DNA from: Streptomyces sp. CBMA29
Lineage (GTDB): Bacteria > Actinomycetota > Actinomycetes > Streptomycetales > Streptomycetaceae
Direction: 5' to 3'
Assembly: GCF_014596445.1 (NCBI RefSeq)
Contig: NZ_MECL01000088.1
Span: forward strand, 1 to 64,000
Length of the DNA: 64,000 nt
Under the pieces are notes generated by a model, which worked only from the letters and a program-made list of their open reading frames with translations, had not been told where the DNA came from and did not search any database. Within the stretch, counting starts at the first letter, position 1. The number at the start of each line of letters is the position of its first letter. Both the position numbers and the translations under genes were made by a program. This document shows positions 46,501-54,759 of this stretch, piece after piece.

Positions 46501-49500
46501 GAACCCGAATACGAGGACCCGCCGGGGAGCGACAGGGGACGGCCGGTGACCATCGTCTGGGCGATGGCCTCACCGCGCGGACGCAACGGCATACGCTGCC
46601 GCCATTCGGGCAACTGCGCGTGCAGGTCGTCCACGTCCGCGGGCCGCACCGGAGGACGCCGCGGATCGAGCCGCTGCAACTCCCGGTTGATCTCGTGCGC
46701 CAGTACCGCCTTGTCGAAATCGCTCAGGCCGGAACCGTGGCCCGACCCCTCCTGCTCATGCGGCTGTTCACCCGGCGGCACATGTTCCGAGGGGGGCGCC
46801 GCCTCCGTGGCGGGCTCTTTGCCTTTGCCCTTGCCCTCGTCGGTCGCGGGCTCTTTGCCTTTGCCCCCGTCCGTGGCGGGCTCCTTGCCCTTGCCCTTGT
46901 CCGACGAGCCGGGGGCCGGTTCGGTGGTGGTCTCCGACGTCGACTTGCCGTTCTGGGACTGCTTGCCCTCCTTGCCCGCGGGCGCGGGCGACTTGGGCTC
47001 GGTGACCACCGTGGCCGGCGGGTCCTCCTTCGTATGCGGCGCGGCGGCCGGGGGTTCCTTGCCTGCCGGCGGTACGGTCTGGCCGCCGTCAGGCCGACTG
47101 CCCTTCCCTGGACCGGAGCCCGTGCCGGAACCGGGCTCGTGCGGCGTCGGCGCGGTCTCGATCTGCGTGTGGCTGCTGTTGCCCTGGTTGGGCCGCACAT
47201 TGCCGGGGCCGTCGCCCGAGCTCCCGCTGCCGGAGTTCGACCGGCCGCCCGGCAGGTCGTCGAGCGTCACCGGGCCCTTGTAGGCGGTGCTCTTACGAGG
47301 CGCGGGCGGCAGTTTCGGTCCGCCGCCGTGCGAGCCGTCGCCCCGGTTGCCGGAACCGGGCGGCTTCCACAGGCCGTTCGGGTCCGGGATGCCGCCGCCG
47401 AGGCGGTGTCCCGGATTCTCCATCGGGTCGGAGTTGACGGGTTTGGACGACGTCTCCGACGATCCGCCCTGACCCGGCTCCTTCCACACCGAACCCGGCG
47501 CGGGCTTTCCGCCGCCCAAGGTCCGGCCGGGGTTCTCCATGGGGTCGGAATGCAGCCCCGACCCACCAGAACCCTGCGGCTTCGACTCCGGCGCGGGGAA
47601 CGGATTCTCACCCGGACCACCCAGCCGACGACCCGGATTCTCCATCGGATTCGGACTCAACGGCGCCGCCGACGACTCCGACGAACCGCCCGAACGCGGC
47701 TCCTTCCAGCCCGAATCCGGCGCGGGCTTTCCGCCGCCCAAGGTCCGGCCAGGGTTCGCCATCGGATCGGAATGCGACCCCGACCCACCAGAACCCTGCG
47801 GCTTCGACTCCGGCGCGGGGAACGGATTCTCACCCGGACCACCCAGCCGACGACCCGGATTCTCCATCGGATTCGGACTCAACGGCGCCGCCGGCGACTC
47901 CGACGAACCGTCCGAACGCGGCTCCCTGCCCGGCGCCGGCTTCCCGTCGCCCAGCGTCCGGCCGGGGTTCGCCATCGGGTCGGGTCCGGTGCCGCTCGAA
48001 GCCGGGGGCTTCGATGTCCCGCCCTGAGAATTCCCGCCGCGGGGATTCCCGCCCTGGGAGTTCTCGCCCTGGTGATTCCCTCCTTGGGAGTTGCCGCCCT
48101 GAGAGTTGCCGCCCTGGGAGTTCCCGCCCTCTTTGCCGGGGGGTACCGGCGGTTTGGGCGTGGGGGCCACCGGGGTCGGCTGGGTCTCGCCCGGAGGCGG
48201 CGCGGTCTCCGTCGTCTCCTTCCGGGGAGGCGGCGCGCTCTGGCCGCTGTCGGAGTGACCGCCCTTGCCGGAACCGGAGTTCGTGCCGGAACCGGGCTCG
48301 TGCTGCGTCGGCGCGGTCTCGATCTGCGTGTGGCTGCTGTTGCCCTGGTTGGACCGCAGATTGCCGCCGCCCTCGCCCGAGCCCGCCGCGTTGCCGCCCT
48401 TCTGCGAACCGCCCGGCTGGTCGCCGAGCGTCGCGGGCCTGTCGTGGCCGGGACCCGTACGCGGATGGGCCTTCGGCGCGGGCGGCGCCGTCGATCCGCT
48501 GTCGCGCGAGCCGCCGCCGTGACCGCCGGAACCCGGCTCCTTCCAGACGCTGTTGGGGTCCGGCTTGCCGCCGCCGAGGCGGTGCCCCGGCCCGTCCATC
48601 GGATTCGACCCGCCCGGCCCGCCGGGCTTCCCGTCGTTCCCCGACCCGGACGATCCGTCCGCTCGGCCGTGGGACGGCGTCGCCGGGTGGTTGTAACCGG
48701 TCCCGGTCGGCTGGGCCTTCGACGGGCCGTTGCTGCCCGGCGCGTCCGGATTCGGCTCCTTCCAGACGCTGTTCGGGTCCGGCTTGTCACCGCCCAGGCG
48801 CTGCCCCGGCCTGTCCATCGGATTGGTGGAGCCCGATCCGTCGGGACGGCCGTGGGAACTCGTCGCCGGGTAGTTGTAACCGGGCCCGGTCGGCTGCGCC
48901 TTGGCCGGGCCGCCGCCCTCGGACTTCGTGCCGGGCCCGGGGAACGGATTCTCACCGGGGCCGCCCAGCCGCCTGCCCGGATTGTCCATCGGGTTCGGGC
49001 TCAGCGGCTTGGACGATCCGCCGGACCCGCTCGAATCGCCGGAACTCTCGCCGTACGGACGCTCCTTCACTCCGTGCGGGTTGGCGGGCGGAGCGCCCAG
49101 CGTCTTGTTCGAGTCCTTCGAACCGCCGGGCGAACCGTCGCCCTTGCCCGAGGAACCCGAAGAGCCCGACGACCCGTTCGAACCGCCGTCACCGTACGGA
49201 CGGGTCTTCACACCGTGCGGGTTGGCCGGCGGAGCGCCCAGCGGCCTGCCCGGGTCGGACGAACCCGGGCCGTCGCCCCTGCCCGAGGAACCCGAAGAGC
49301 CCGACGACCCGTTCGAACCGCCGTCACCGTACGGACGGGTCTTCACACCGTGCGGGTTGGCGGGCGGAGCGCCCAGCGGCCTGCCCGAATCCTTCGAACC
49401 CCCGGGCGTGCCGTCGCCCTTGGGGGCGGGCAGGGGCGCGCCGACGTCGCTGGAGTGGTGGCCGGGTCCGCTGTTGGTGCCGTTGAACTCGCCGCCGGAG

Positions 49501-50387
49501 GAGTTCTTGGTGACGATCGGTCCTGACTCGGGAGCGTGGCCGCCCCTGGACGATCCGTCGGTGATCGGGTTCGAGTGGTCGCCGCCGCCGAGCCGCGGCG
49601 GGGGCTCGCCGACCGGGAACTTCCCGCCGCCGCCACCGCCGCTCAGCGGTTTGCCGCCGATCGGCGTGGGAGGCGGAGGTGAGACGGGCGGCGGGGCGCC
49701 GGTCTTGGGGCCGGTGCCCGGCTTTCCGGGGCGCGGGGTGTAGTGGAAGGCCCCGAGCCCGCCGCCGATGCCGCCGAAGGCACCGCCGATGCCCAGGCTC
49801 CACGCCTCCATGCTCCAGTCGATGTCGTAGTCGGTGCCGGCGATGTCCGCGCCGATCTTGCCGACGGCGAGGTCGAAGGCGAGGTTGGACGCGGCGCCGA
49901 TGACGGCGCTGCCGGTGATCTCGATGACCGCGGTGGCCACCGAGCCGATCCGGGCGGCCACCTGGGCCATGATCGGGATCAGCCGGGCCAGCAACTGGCC
50001 GATCATCGCGAGCAGTCCGCTGAGCAGCGGGCCGAGGGCGAAGAACACGGCGCCGAGCAGGGCGCCGAGGATGTCGGCCCACATCGCGGCGTTGAGCTTC
50101 TTCGCGTACTCCGCCGCGGCCTTGTGCAGTTCGTCGGCGTAGCGGTTGATCGTCTGGCCGATGGTCCAGGCGGTCTCGGCGGCGCTGTCGATGGTCGGGG
50201 CGACGCCGTCCTGCCAGGCAAGCCGCGCTTCGTCACCGGCTTTGCCGGTCATGCCGAGCTCGGAGACGTAGCCGTTGACGGCGACCTTGCGCTCGTGGAG
50301 GTCGTCGCCCATCCGGATCCAGGCGTTGCCCAGTTCGTAGATGTCGTCGAGCTTGATGGTGTTGAGTACGGAATCCGCGTCAGCCAT
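40545..50387 (-). CDS. giant T7SS-associated putative toxin with two papain-like (glutamine-deamidase-type) modules
   Basis: A 3280-residue protein. Residues 1-95 resemble a WXG100-type helical hairpin (ARLAWQDGVAPTIDSAAETA), about 105-180 are hydrophobic (ILGALLGAVFFALGPLLSGL), and 220-1220 are Gly/Pro/Ser repeats. Two related modules follow, each with a short helical motif (INRELQRLDP), an Arg/Ser/Pro-rich linker, a papain-like domain and a Trp-rich tail (GYEVDPGGWIRLPDGTVLSP). Catalytic residues look complete in both: Cys in TGNCGEHAALTY (about 1581 and 2500), His in DHVFIAVGY (about 1626 and 2545), Asp in IVLLDPWEV (about 1645 and 2563). This fits the papain-fold toxin/glutamine-deamidase group. 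Residues about 3040-3195 resemble an inactive OTU domain. ATG 50387 overlaps the eccC stop by 8 bases, so it is co-translated and probably its substrate. Confidence 0.8.
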   Translation of the reverse strand: MADADSVLNTIKLDDIYELGNAWIRMGDDLHERKVAVNGYVSELGMTGKAGDEARLAWQDGVAPTIDSAAETAWTIGQTINRYADELHKAAAEYAKKLNAAMWADILGALLGAVFFALGPLLSGLLAMIGQLLARLIPIMAQVAARIGSVATAVIEITGSAVIGAASNLAFDLAVGKIGADIAGTDYDIDWSMEAWSLGIGGAFGGIGGGLGAFHYTPRPGKPGTGPKTGAPPPVSPPPPTPIGGKPLSGGGGGGKFPVGEPPPRLGGGDHSNPITDGSSRGGHAPESGPIVTKNSSGGEFNGTNSGPGHHSSDVGAPLPAPKGDGTPGGSKDSGRPLGAPPANPHGVKTRPYGDGGSNGSSGSSGSSGRGDGPGSSDPGRPLGAPPANPHGVKTRPYGDGGSNGSSGSSGSSGKGDGSPGGSKDSNKTLGAPPANPHGVKERPYGESSGDSSGSGGSSKPLSPNPMDNPGRRLGGPGENPFPGPGTKSEGGGPAKAQPTGPGYNYPATSSHGRPDGSGSTNPMDRPGQRLGGDKPDPNSVWKEPNPDAPGSNGPSKAQPTGTGYNHPATPSHGRADGSSGSGNDGKPGGPGGSNPMDGPGHRLGGGKPDPNSVWKEPGSGGHGGGSRDSGSTAPPAPKAHPRTGPGHDRPATLGDQPGGSQKGGNAAGSGEGGGNLRSNQGNSSHTQIETAPTQHEPGSGTNSGSGKGGHSDSGQSAPPPRKETTETAPPPGETQPTPVAPTPKPPVPPGKEGGNSQGGNSQGGNSQGGNHQGENSQGGNPRGGNSQGGTSKPPASSGTGPDPMANPGRTLGDGKPAPGREPRSDGSSESPAAPLSPNPMENPGRRLGGPGENPFPAPESKPQGSGGSGSHSDPMANPGRTLGGGKPAPDSGWKEPRSGGSSESSAAPLSPNPMENPGRRLGGPGENPFPAPESKPQGSGGSGLHSDPMENPGRTLGGGKPAPGSVWKEPGQGGSSETSSKPVNSDPMENPGHRLGGGIPDPNGLWKPPGSGNRGDGSHGGGPKLPPAPRKSTAYKGPVTLDDLPGGRSNSGSGSSGDGPGNVRPNQGNSSHTQIETAPTPHEPGSGTGSGPGKGSRPDGGQTVPPAGKEPPAAAPHTKEDPPATVVTEPKSPAPAGKEGKQSQNGKSTSETTTEPAPGSSDKGKGKEPATDGGKGKEPATDEGKGKGKEPATEAAPPSEHVPPGEQPHEQEGSGHGSGLSDFDKAVLAHEINRELQRLDPRRPPVRPADVDDLHAQLPEWRQRMPLRPRGEAIAQTMVTGRPLSLPGGSSYSGSGGYSRTSVYTDPPREESRPPVSSSGRRSSRRPDPSSGSVRRPGLLSYPSSGFSRRPSGPPASAPRRQPGSGSRGQAYPPPSGSGRQQYPPSSGSSRQPYPSSGPSRQPTPVSDFRDVEMTDAPPPPPRAMPAPHMPPGQHAPFYAPTATVRPHGISDGQWHEILEAQRISERWHSDYYQRMGLQEEAIRQNLRNQGFPVSPHDTLPFEPLPREIELLNLGHHIFADVRAILHGGQSNQASSVAATGGALQVRLSLARQVAPRHQASSPMEQLGQSAATASITCTGNCGEHAALTYTLLNQHRLPDGMRIWHVPLNLHWGERGDNPTAPYTDHVFIAVGYPERPRNIVLLDPWEVNATPIFAGDPAFRFPFLVGPRNAPSITPRAVLLPNDGIDYLAIGRRQIGPEVHDIMDFTGAPIPASQYRGVYNMYQDFAMPAPVRNMYPAGPAWDAYFAYRHPQPPGLIRPSGPAGQPPGLIRPGGPSGQPSGLIRPSGSSGRPSGSSGRPAGLSRQPSGMSRQPSGSSRQPSGSSRQPSGSSGQQGSSSRRQSSSSRRPSMPWDQQGGPARTLGGSPDVGIDPIREQWNIGRVVTLTEPRSGTGLVRGPAPETGPRRTGGPGEFASFDLPLPPADTPSSSRPLGYEVDPGGWIRLPDGTVLSPGGWVSFGDDFIHTPTGAIMHGDNGWIGEVGNIEQIAEMWHHFDPSAAPHLPVPSGDGLHMVPVRPGDQAVHIPLRPRTDSETQAAAPVAHPGSETPGPRGTVPTGTSGTAGTSGTAGPSAKGKEPATGGTSDWEDTSATTWPPAGLPVVPVRAPVPVPSAAPSPSSTEASGHGSDLSHFDQVILVLDINRELRRLDPAHPRVTLADVPELHALLPEWRQRMPLGPRGEAIAQTLVVGHPLVLRGGSSSYSGSGGYSRTSVYTDPPREESRPPVSSSGRRSSRRSDPSSGSVRRSGLLSYPSSGFTRRPSRESSFTEPRRQPYPSSGSSRQPYPPSAGSGRQPYPPSSGSSRQPYPPSSGSSRQPYPPSAGPIRPPARSFEPEDVVMADAPASPRPPIWQPAPFYVPTATAPPPGMAPEQWFAIEQHNRQSVQWHTQYYAQRDAAEAASRGGRRVGMGDPLPLDMLPAEPLQNELWLMNLGHEIFAGVREILHGGQSNQASAVAASGGALLVRNHLARQVPRVQPRNIQESLGQSAAQASLVNTGNCGEHAALTYVLLNRRQLPPGMGIWHVPLNLHPGEHPLQAVAPYTDHVFIAVGYPERPRNIVLLDPWEVNATPIFAGDPAFPFPFLVGPRNAPSITPRAVPLPHDGVDYLNVGLNQIDTGAILNIMDFTGTPVAASYYEGLYNMYQDLAMPSPVRNMYPPGRAWDAYFAYRHPRSPASNRPSGGSSGRPSGSSGRPGGSSRRSSVSLSQPGGLSRRSSVSSGRPSGLSRQPSGMSGQPSGSWDRPSGSSGRPGSSSGRPSGSRDLPGNWYGLRGGSPDVGIDPIRAQWLVGRVITIMEPRSDTGLVRGPVRGPASAAGPRTAAGPGEFAVFDLPLPPAGAGSSSRPLGYEADPGGWIRLPDGTVLSPGGWVSFGDDFIHTPTGMIMYGDSGWIGEVGNIEQVAEVWDEFDPSAAAYLPVPSGDGLHMVPFMPGDEAVHVPVTPRDGASFAAPRVGAGEDVPSGKGKEPATDQAPAADQAPAAGEVPVTGEVPVTDEVPATYEVPVTGPVPVSHSVPATPVAVRPSHAAPEPPSPARSQEDRLAERGLAPLHILDQGDAVTHALTAVAPVESGRLVGHGRPAGSQELRVTLADALVADAQRPPGERRLWPSLTGLTAPGRTAPLVGSEKEAVEAVRTGTGSDDADWLVLAVAAPVLRLRLTVLTPDGTPWTTGPEDGRPVLLFQQADPAPYTARWAATEPVDAVPEQRPVPPVPPLSAPESAPAPAPSAPGRHVAATVPSASPSVPLRLGFGTSSGPRHRPAAGGEPAPEVFFGSEPRPVTRR
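41565..43995 (-). repeat. coding repeat, module copy 2 of the giant gene
   Basis: Encodes roughly residues 2130-2940. It is a duplicate of 44290-46735, with near-identical stretches such as the segment encoding YPERPRNIVLLDPWEVNATP (about 42670-42745). The linker and tail parts diverge more. Confidence 0.85.
44290..46735 (-). repeat. coding repeat, module copy 1 of the giant gene
   Basis: Encodes roughly residues 1218-2030. Same order of parts as copy 2: helical motif, RS/PS-rich linker, papain-like domain, RQPSGSS-type repeats, and the Trp-rich tail. Confidence 0.85.
46950..49700 (-). repeat. Gly/Pro/Ser-rich coding tandem repeats
   Basis: Encodes about 900 residues with several repeat types: NPMxxPGxRLGG with PNSVWKEP, PLSPNPMENPGRRLGGPGEN, ANPHGVKTRPYGDGGSNGSS and (GGNSQ)n near 48040-48130. 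Several copies are identical at base level, for example around 47590-47650 and 47815-47880. It forms an extended, disordered stalk. Confidence 0.82.
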
Positions 50388-53300
50388 GGTCGGGGCCGCT
50401 TTCCTCGGGCGTACCGCTGCTACTCGGACGGGTGCTGCTCGGACGGGTGCTGTTCTCGGGGCCGCCGCCCAGGCGGGTCACCGGTCCCGTGACGTACCGG
50501 GCCACGTCGGGCTGCCCGGCGGCGGGTTCGGGGGAACCCGGATCGTCGCCGTGCCCGGCCACGACCCCCGCGGGCACCGGCTCGACGGCGGGGGCCGTTG
50601 CGCCGGGGGCCGTTTCGTCCGGGGTCTGTTCGCTCAGCTCGTCGATGGCGACCTGGACGATGGCGGGGACGGCGGAGCTGCGGCGGATCAGCGTGCCGCG
50701 GCCCGGCTGGCGGCGGTAGGCGCGCTGGTCGCCGATCAGGACGCCCTCGCGGTGGTCGCCGGACAGCAGCAGCCCGTCGGTGCCGATCTCCTTGAGCTTG
50801 CTCAGCAGGGGGTCGGACAGCAGGGCGCGGCTGGCACCGCCGACGCGCCGGGCGATCACGAGGTGGAAGCCCAACTCGGCGGCCTGGGGGATGAATTCGG
50901 CCAGCGGGGCGAGCGGGCCGTGGCCCATGCCGCCCGCGGCCAGGTCGTAGTCGTCGGCGACGACGTACAGCTCGGGGCCCTGCCACCAGTCGCGCGCGGC
51001 GAGTTGGGTGGCGGTGACGTCGGCGGGGGGCATCCGGGTGCGCAGCGTCTCGGCGAGGGCCTGCGCCTGGGCCGCGACCAGGTCGGCGTTGCCGCCGCGG
51101 GCGCCGATGTACTCGTCGGGCACCGTGCCCAGCAGGCTGTGCCGGTAGTCGACGACCATGAAGCGCAGGTCGCGGGCGCTGTGTTGGGCGGCCAGGCCGC
51201 GCATCCAGGCGCGCAGGAACGCGGTCTTGCCGGAGCCGGAGTCGCCGAAGACGACGAAGTGCGGGGCGTCGGCGGTCAGGTCGAGGCCGACCGGGCGCTG
51301 GTCGGACTCGCGCAGGGCGATGGGCACTTCGCGGGCGCCGAGGGCGGGGCCGTGGCCCTCCCAGCGTTCGGCGGGCGGCAGCGCGGCGGCGGCCGTCAAC
51401 TCGCGGACGGTGATCCGCGCGGGCAGGACGCGCAGCGCCGGGGCGGCGGGCCGCCGCCAGCTCTCGGCGAGCCGGGCCACCAGCGACTGCCCGGCCTCGG
51501 CGAGCCCTTCGACGCTGTCGACGGCGTCGAGCCGGGGCAGCGCGACGTGGTGGGTGAGGCCCGCGGCGGCCAGGCCGCGGCCGGGGATGCTCTGGCCCAG
51601 CGCGCGGGCGGCGGGGCGGCTGATCTCGGACTCGGTGGGGTCGTTGAGCCGCAGTTCGAGGCGGCCGGGGATGCTGTCGCGCAGGCCGATCCGTACCTCC
51701 GCCCAGCGGTTGGCGGTCAGCCAGAGGTGGACGCCGACGCCGAGGCCGCGGGTGGCGATCTCGGTGAGGGTGGCGACCACGTTCTCGTCGGTGGTGTGCA
51801 GGGCCGCGAGGTTGTCGACCACCAGCACGACGTCGGCGGAGCGTACGCCGTCGGGCACTTCTCCCGAGGCGCGGCGGGCGCGCAGTTCGGCGGCGGACTG
51901 GATGCCCAGGTCACGGAACATCTGCTCGCGCGCGGTGACCAGGCCGGTGACCTCGGCCAGCACCCTGCGGACCCGCTCGTCGTCGCGGCGGCCCGCGATG
52001 CCCGCCACGTGCGGTGCGTCGCCGAGTCCGTGCAGCGAGCCGCCGCCCATGTCGATCCCGTAGAACTGGAGCTCGTCGGGGGTGTGGGTGAGCATGGCGC
52101 TGAGCATCGCGGTGCGCAGGAAGGTGGACTTGCCGCTCTGCGGGGCGCCGACCAGGGCGATGTGGCCCTGACGGCCCGCCAGGTCCAGTACGAGGGGCTG
52201 CTGTTCCTGCCGGGAGGGCACGTCCAGCACGCCGACCGGGAACTTCAGCTCGCCCGAGTACGGCCACAGGGCGCAGCGCAGGCCCAGTTCCGGGTCGGTC
52301 TCCGGTTCGCCGAGCAGCGGGTCGAGGGTGAAGCACGGGGGCAGCGGCGGCAGCCACACCTGGTGGCCCGCGGTGTCCTTGTCGGCCAACCGCTCGACGG
52401 CGAGCTGGAGTTCGGTCGAGCCGCCGTCCGGGTCCCAGTCCCAGCCGGGCGTCTCGGCCTCCTCCGCGGTGAGCGGCGCGAGGTCGCCGTGCACGGCGAA
52501 GGGCACGGGTTCCAGGGCCGGTCCGGCGCTGTCGGCGTCGTGGTCCTGGTAGGGCGCGGAGACGTACGCGACGCGGAAGCGTTCATAGACCGACTCGTCC
52601 ACCTTCAGGTAGGCGGAGCCGGGGATGGCGGGCAGGGTGTACGCGTCGGAGGTGCCGATGACGGCGCGGGACTCGGCGGCGCTGAAGGTGCGCAGGCAGA
52701 TCCGGTACGACAGGTGGGACTCCAGGCCGCGCAGCCTGCCTTCCTCCAACCGCTGGGTGGCCAGCAGCAGATGCATGCCGAGCGAGCGGCCGACCCGGCC
52801 GATCTGCACGAACAGGTCGATGAAGTCGGGGCGTTGGGAGAGGAGTTCGCCGAATTCGTCGACGATGATGAGCAGGTAGGGCAACGGCTCCAGCGGTTTG
52901 CCGTTGATGTCGGTGGCGCCCGCCGCCTGCCGCAACTGGTATTCGCGGACGGAGTCGACGTTCCCCGCCTCGCGCAGCATCCGCTGTCTGCGCTGCTGTT
53001 CGCCGCGCAGCGCGTCGCGCATCCGGTCGACGAGCGCGAGGTCGTCGGCGAGGTTGGTGATCAGGCCGGAGACGTGCGGCAGTTCGGTGACGCCCGCGAA
53101 GGTGGCGCCGCCCTTGAAGTCGACCAGGACCAGGGCCAGGTGTTCGGGGGCGTGGGCCATGGCGAGGCCGGTGACCAGGGTGCGCAGCAGTTCGCTCTTG
53201 CCGGAGCCGGTGGCGCCGACGATCAGTCCGTGCGGGCCGATGCCGCCCTGCGCGGACTCCTTGAGGTCCAGGGTCAGCGGTTCGCCGGTGCCCGTGACGC

Positions 53301-54699
53301 CGATGGGGACGGAGAGCAACTCCCTGTCGTCGGGGGCGCGGCGCAGGGCGGCCGGGTCGAAGTGGGCGATGTCGGGGACGCCGAGCATGTCGGAGAGGGA
53401 GACGTGTTCCGACAGGACCTGTTCGCGCTCGCCGGTCAGCCGCAGCGGGGCCAGCGAACGGGCGGTGGCTTCCAGGACGCCGGCCGCGACCTCGTCCACG
53501 GCGGCCTGCTCGACGGCGGCGTGCAGCGCGGCCGTACGGCCTTCCAGCGCGAGGCCGCCGCGTGCGTCCGTGCGGGCGCGTACGTCCACCCGGCCCGGCT
53601 CCGAGCCCTCTTCCTCCACCAGGCAGACCACGTGCACGCCCAGGTCGGGGCCCGCTTCGGTGAGCAGGTCGGACAGCAGCGCCGAGCGGGCCCACGGCGC
53701 GTCGGGCTCGTATCCGTCGAGGAAGACCACCACGTGGCTGCGGGGCCTGGTGTCGCGCTGGGAGACCAGGCGGGCGTTGCGTTCGGCGCGGGCGGCGACG
53801 GCCCGGTCGAGGGTGGCCTGGAGGTGGTCCTGGAGGCCGGCGAGGTCGTCGGCGAGCAGCGGCACGACTTCCTGTTCGCGGCGCTGGGCCTGCTGGTCGG
53901 GCTGCTGGGCGTGCGGCAGCCACTTGGCCCAGTCCCAGTCGGAGTTGCCGCCGGTGACGACGGCGATCCGCACGTCGTCGGGGGCGTGCAGCACGGAGAG
54001 CTGGAGCAGCAGGGCCTGGGCGAGCTTGCGGGTGCGGTCGCGCGGGCCCAGCAGGCTCACCACGCCCGCGGCGCGCAGGTCGAGCCAGGCGGCCTGGTCG
54101 GCGACGGTGCCGTGGGCACGGATCAGTTCGGCCGCGGCGTGCTGGCAGGGCGTGTCGACGTCGATGGTCGGGTCGTTCTGCCCCGGCATCTGGAGCGCGT
54201 CGGCCGCCGCCACCGTGCCGGTGCCGAGCCTCAGGTGCAGGAAGTCGTCGTCGCCGGGACGGCGTTCCCACACCCGGCGGCGGCGGGTGGCTATCGCCCA
54301 GAGCCGGTCCGGGTGCGGGTGCCGCCAGGCGTCGGCGGCGCGCTGGCCGAGCTGCGAGCGCATGACCTGCTTGCGCACCCCGGCCAGGTACTCCAGGTAC
54401 CGCTCCCGCTGCCGGTACTGGTTGCGGCGGCGGTGGCTGCGCAGTTGCATCCGGACGCCGATGGTGATGCCCACGGAGACCACGACGAAGGCGATGCCCA
54501 GCAGGATCATCCACGCCTTGCCGTAGGCGATCATGTACGCGGCCATGCTCATGCTGGACAGCAGGGGCAGCAGGAGCATCAGCCAGCCCGCGGCGCCCTG
54601 CGGCTGTGGCCGCTGGGGCAGGCCGGCCAGTTTCGTCCGGCCCTCCGGCATCGGCGGGGGCGTGATGCGGACGGGGCGGTGGAAGGGGATTCGACTCAC
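50380..54699 (-). CDS. eccC: type VII secretion ATPase EccC (FtsK/SpoIIIE type, three motor domains)
   Basis: Energises export of WXG100 proteins and their partners at the membrane. The 1439-residue product has two N-terminal membrane helices (about 38-85: GWLMLLLPLLSSMSMAAYM, WMILLGIAFVVVSVGITIG), then three FtsK-like ATPase domains: Walker A VGATGSGKSELL near 500 with Walker B LLIIVDEFGELL, VGAPQSGKSTFLR near 850, and FGDSGSGKTAFLR near 1150. Single-chain EccC proteins of this length are usual in Streptomyces. GTG 54699 is used; its ribosome binding site is weak, so coupling to the WXG100 gene 60 bases upstream is likely. The 3' end overlaps the giant substrate gene. Confidence 0.95.
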   Translation of the reverse strand: MSRIPFHRPVRITPPPMPEGRTKLAGLPQRPQPQGAAGWLMLLLPLLSSMSMAAYMIAYGKAWMILLGIAFVVVSVGITIGVRMQLRSHRRRNQYRQRERYLEYLAGVRKQVMRSQLGQRAADAWRHPHPDRLWAIATRRRRVWERRPGDDDFLHLRLGTGTVAAADALQMPGQNDPTIDVDTPCQHAAAELIRAHGTVADQAAWLDLRAAGVVSLLGPRDRTRKLAQALLLQLSVLHAPDDVRIAVVTGGNSDWDWAKWLPHAQQPDQQAQRREQEVVPLLADDLAGLQDHLQATLDRAVAARAERNARLVSQRDTRPRSHVVVFLDGYEPDAPWARSALLSDLLTEAGPDLGVHVVCLVEEEGSEPGRVDVRARTDARGGLALEGRTAALHAAVEQAAVDEVAAGVLEATARSLAPLRLTGEREQVLSEHVSLSDMLGVPDIAHFDPAALRRAPDDRELLSVPIGVTGTGEPLTLDLKESAQGGIGPHGLIVGATGSGKSELLRTLVTGLAMAHAPEHLALVLVDFKGGATFAGVTELPHVSGLITNLADDLALVDRMRDALRGEQQRRQRMLREAGNVDSVREYQLRQAAGATDINGKPLEPLPYLLIIVDEFGELLSQRPDFIDLFVQIGRVGRSLGMHLLLATQRLEEGRLRGLESHLSYRICLRTFSAAESRAVIGTSDAYTLPAIPGSAYLKVDESVYERFRVAYVSAPYQDHDADSAGPALEPVPFAVHGDLAPLTAEEAETPGWDWDPDGGSTELQLAVERLADKDTAGHQVWLPPLPPCFTLDPLLGEPETDPELGLRCALWPYSGELKFPVGVLDVPSRQEQQPLVLDLAGRQGHIALVGAPQSGKSTFLRTAMLSAMLTHTPDELQFYGIDMGGGSLHGLGDAPHVAGIAGRRDDERVRRVLAEVTGLVTAREQMFRDLGIQSAAELRARRASGEVPDGVRSADVVLVVDNLAALHTTDENVVATLTEIATRGLGVGVHLWLTANRWAEVRIGLRDSIPGRLELRLNDPTESEISRPAARALGQSIPGRGLAAAGLTHHVALPRLDAVDSVEGLAEAGQSLVARLAESWRRPAAPALRVLPARITVRELTAAAALPPAERWEGHGPALGAREVPIALRESDQRPVGLDLTADAPHFVVFGDSGSGKTAFLRAWMRGLAAQHSARDLRFMVVDYRHSLLGTVPDEYIGARGGNADLVAAQAQALAETLRTRMPPADVTATQLAARDWWQGPELYVVADDYDLAAGGMGHGPLAPLAEFIPQAAELGFHLVIARRVGGASRALLSDPLLSKLKEIGTDGLLLSGDHREGVLIGDQRAYRRQPGRGTLIRRSSAVPAIVQVAIDELSEQTPDETAPGATAPAVEPVPAGVVAGHGDDPGSPEPAAGQPDVARYVTGPVTRLGGGPENSTRPSSTRPSSSGTPEESGPDHG

Positions 54700-54759
54700 G
54701 ATGGCTGCCTAGCGGGCTGTCGGGGCGGTGGGGGCGGGGTGGCGGGGCGGGCGCCGGTC

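Noticed and set aside
48030..48140. Short regular repeats considered as a CRISPR array
   Set aside because: They are in-frame GGNSQ codons with no spacers and no cas genes nearby. No CRISPR array was seen anywhere in the window.
45132..49526. 1464-codon plus-strand open frame opposite the giant gene
   Set aside because: It is antisense to the repetitive coding region; its sequence mirrors the repeats and shows no domain or ribosome binding site.
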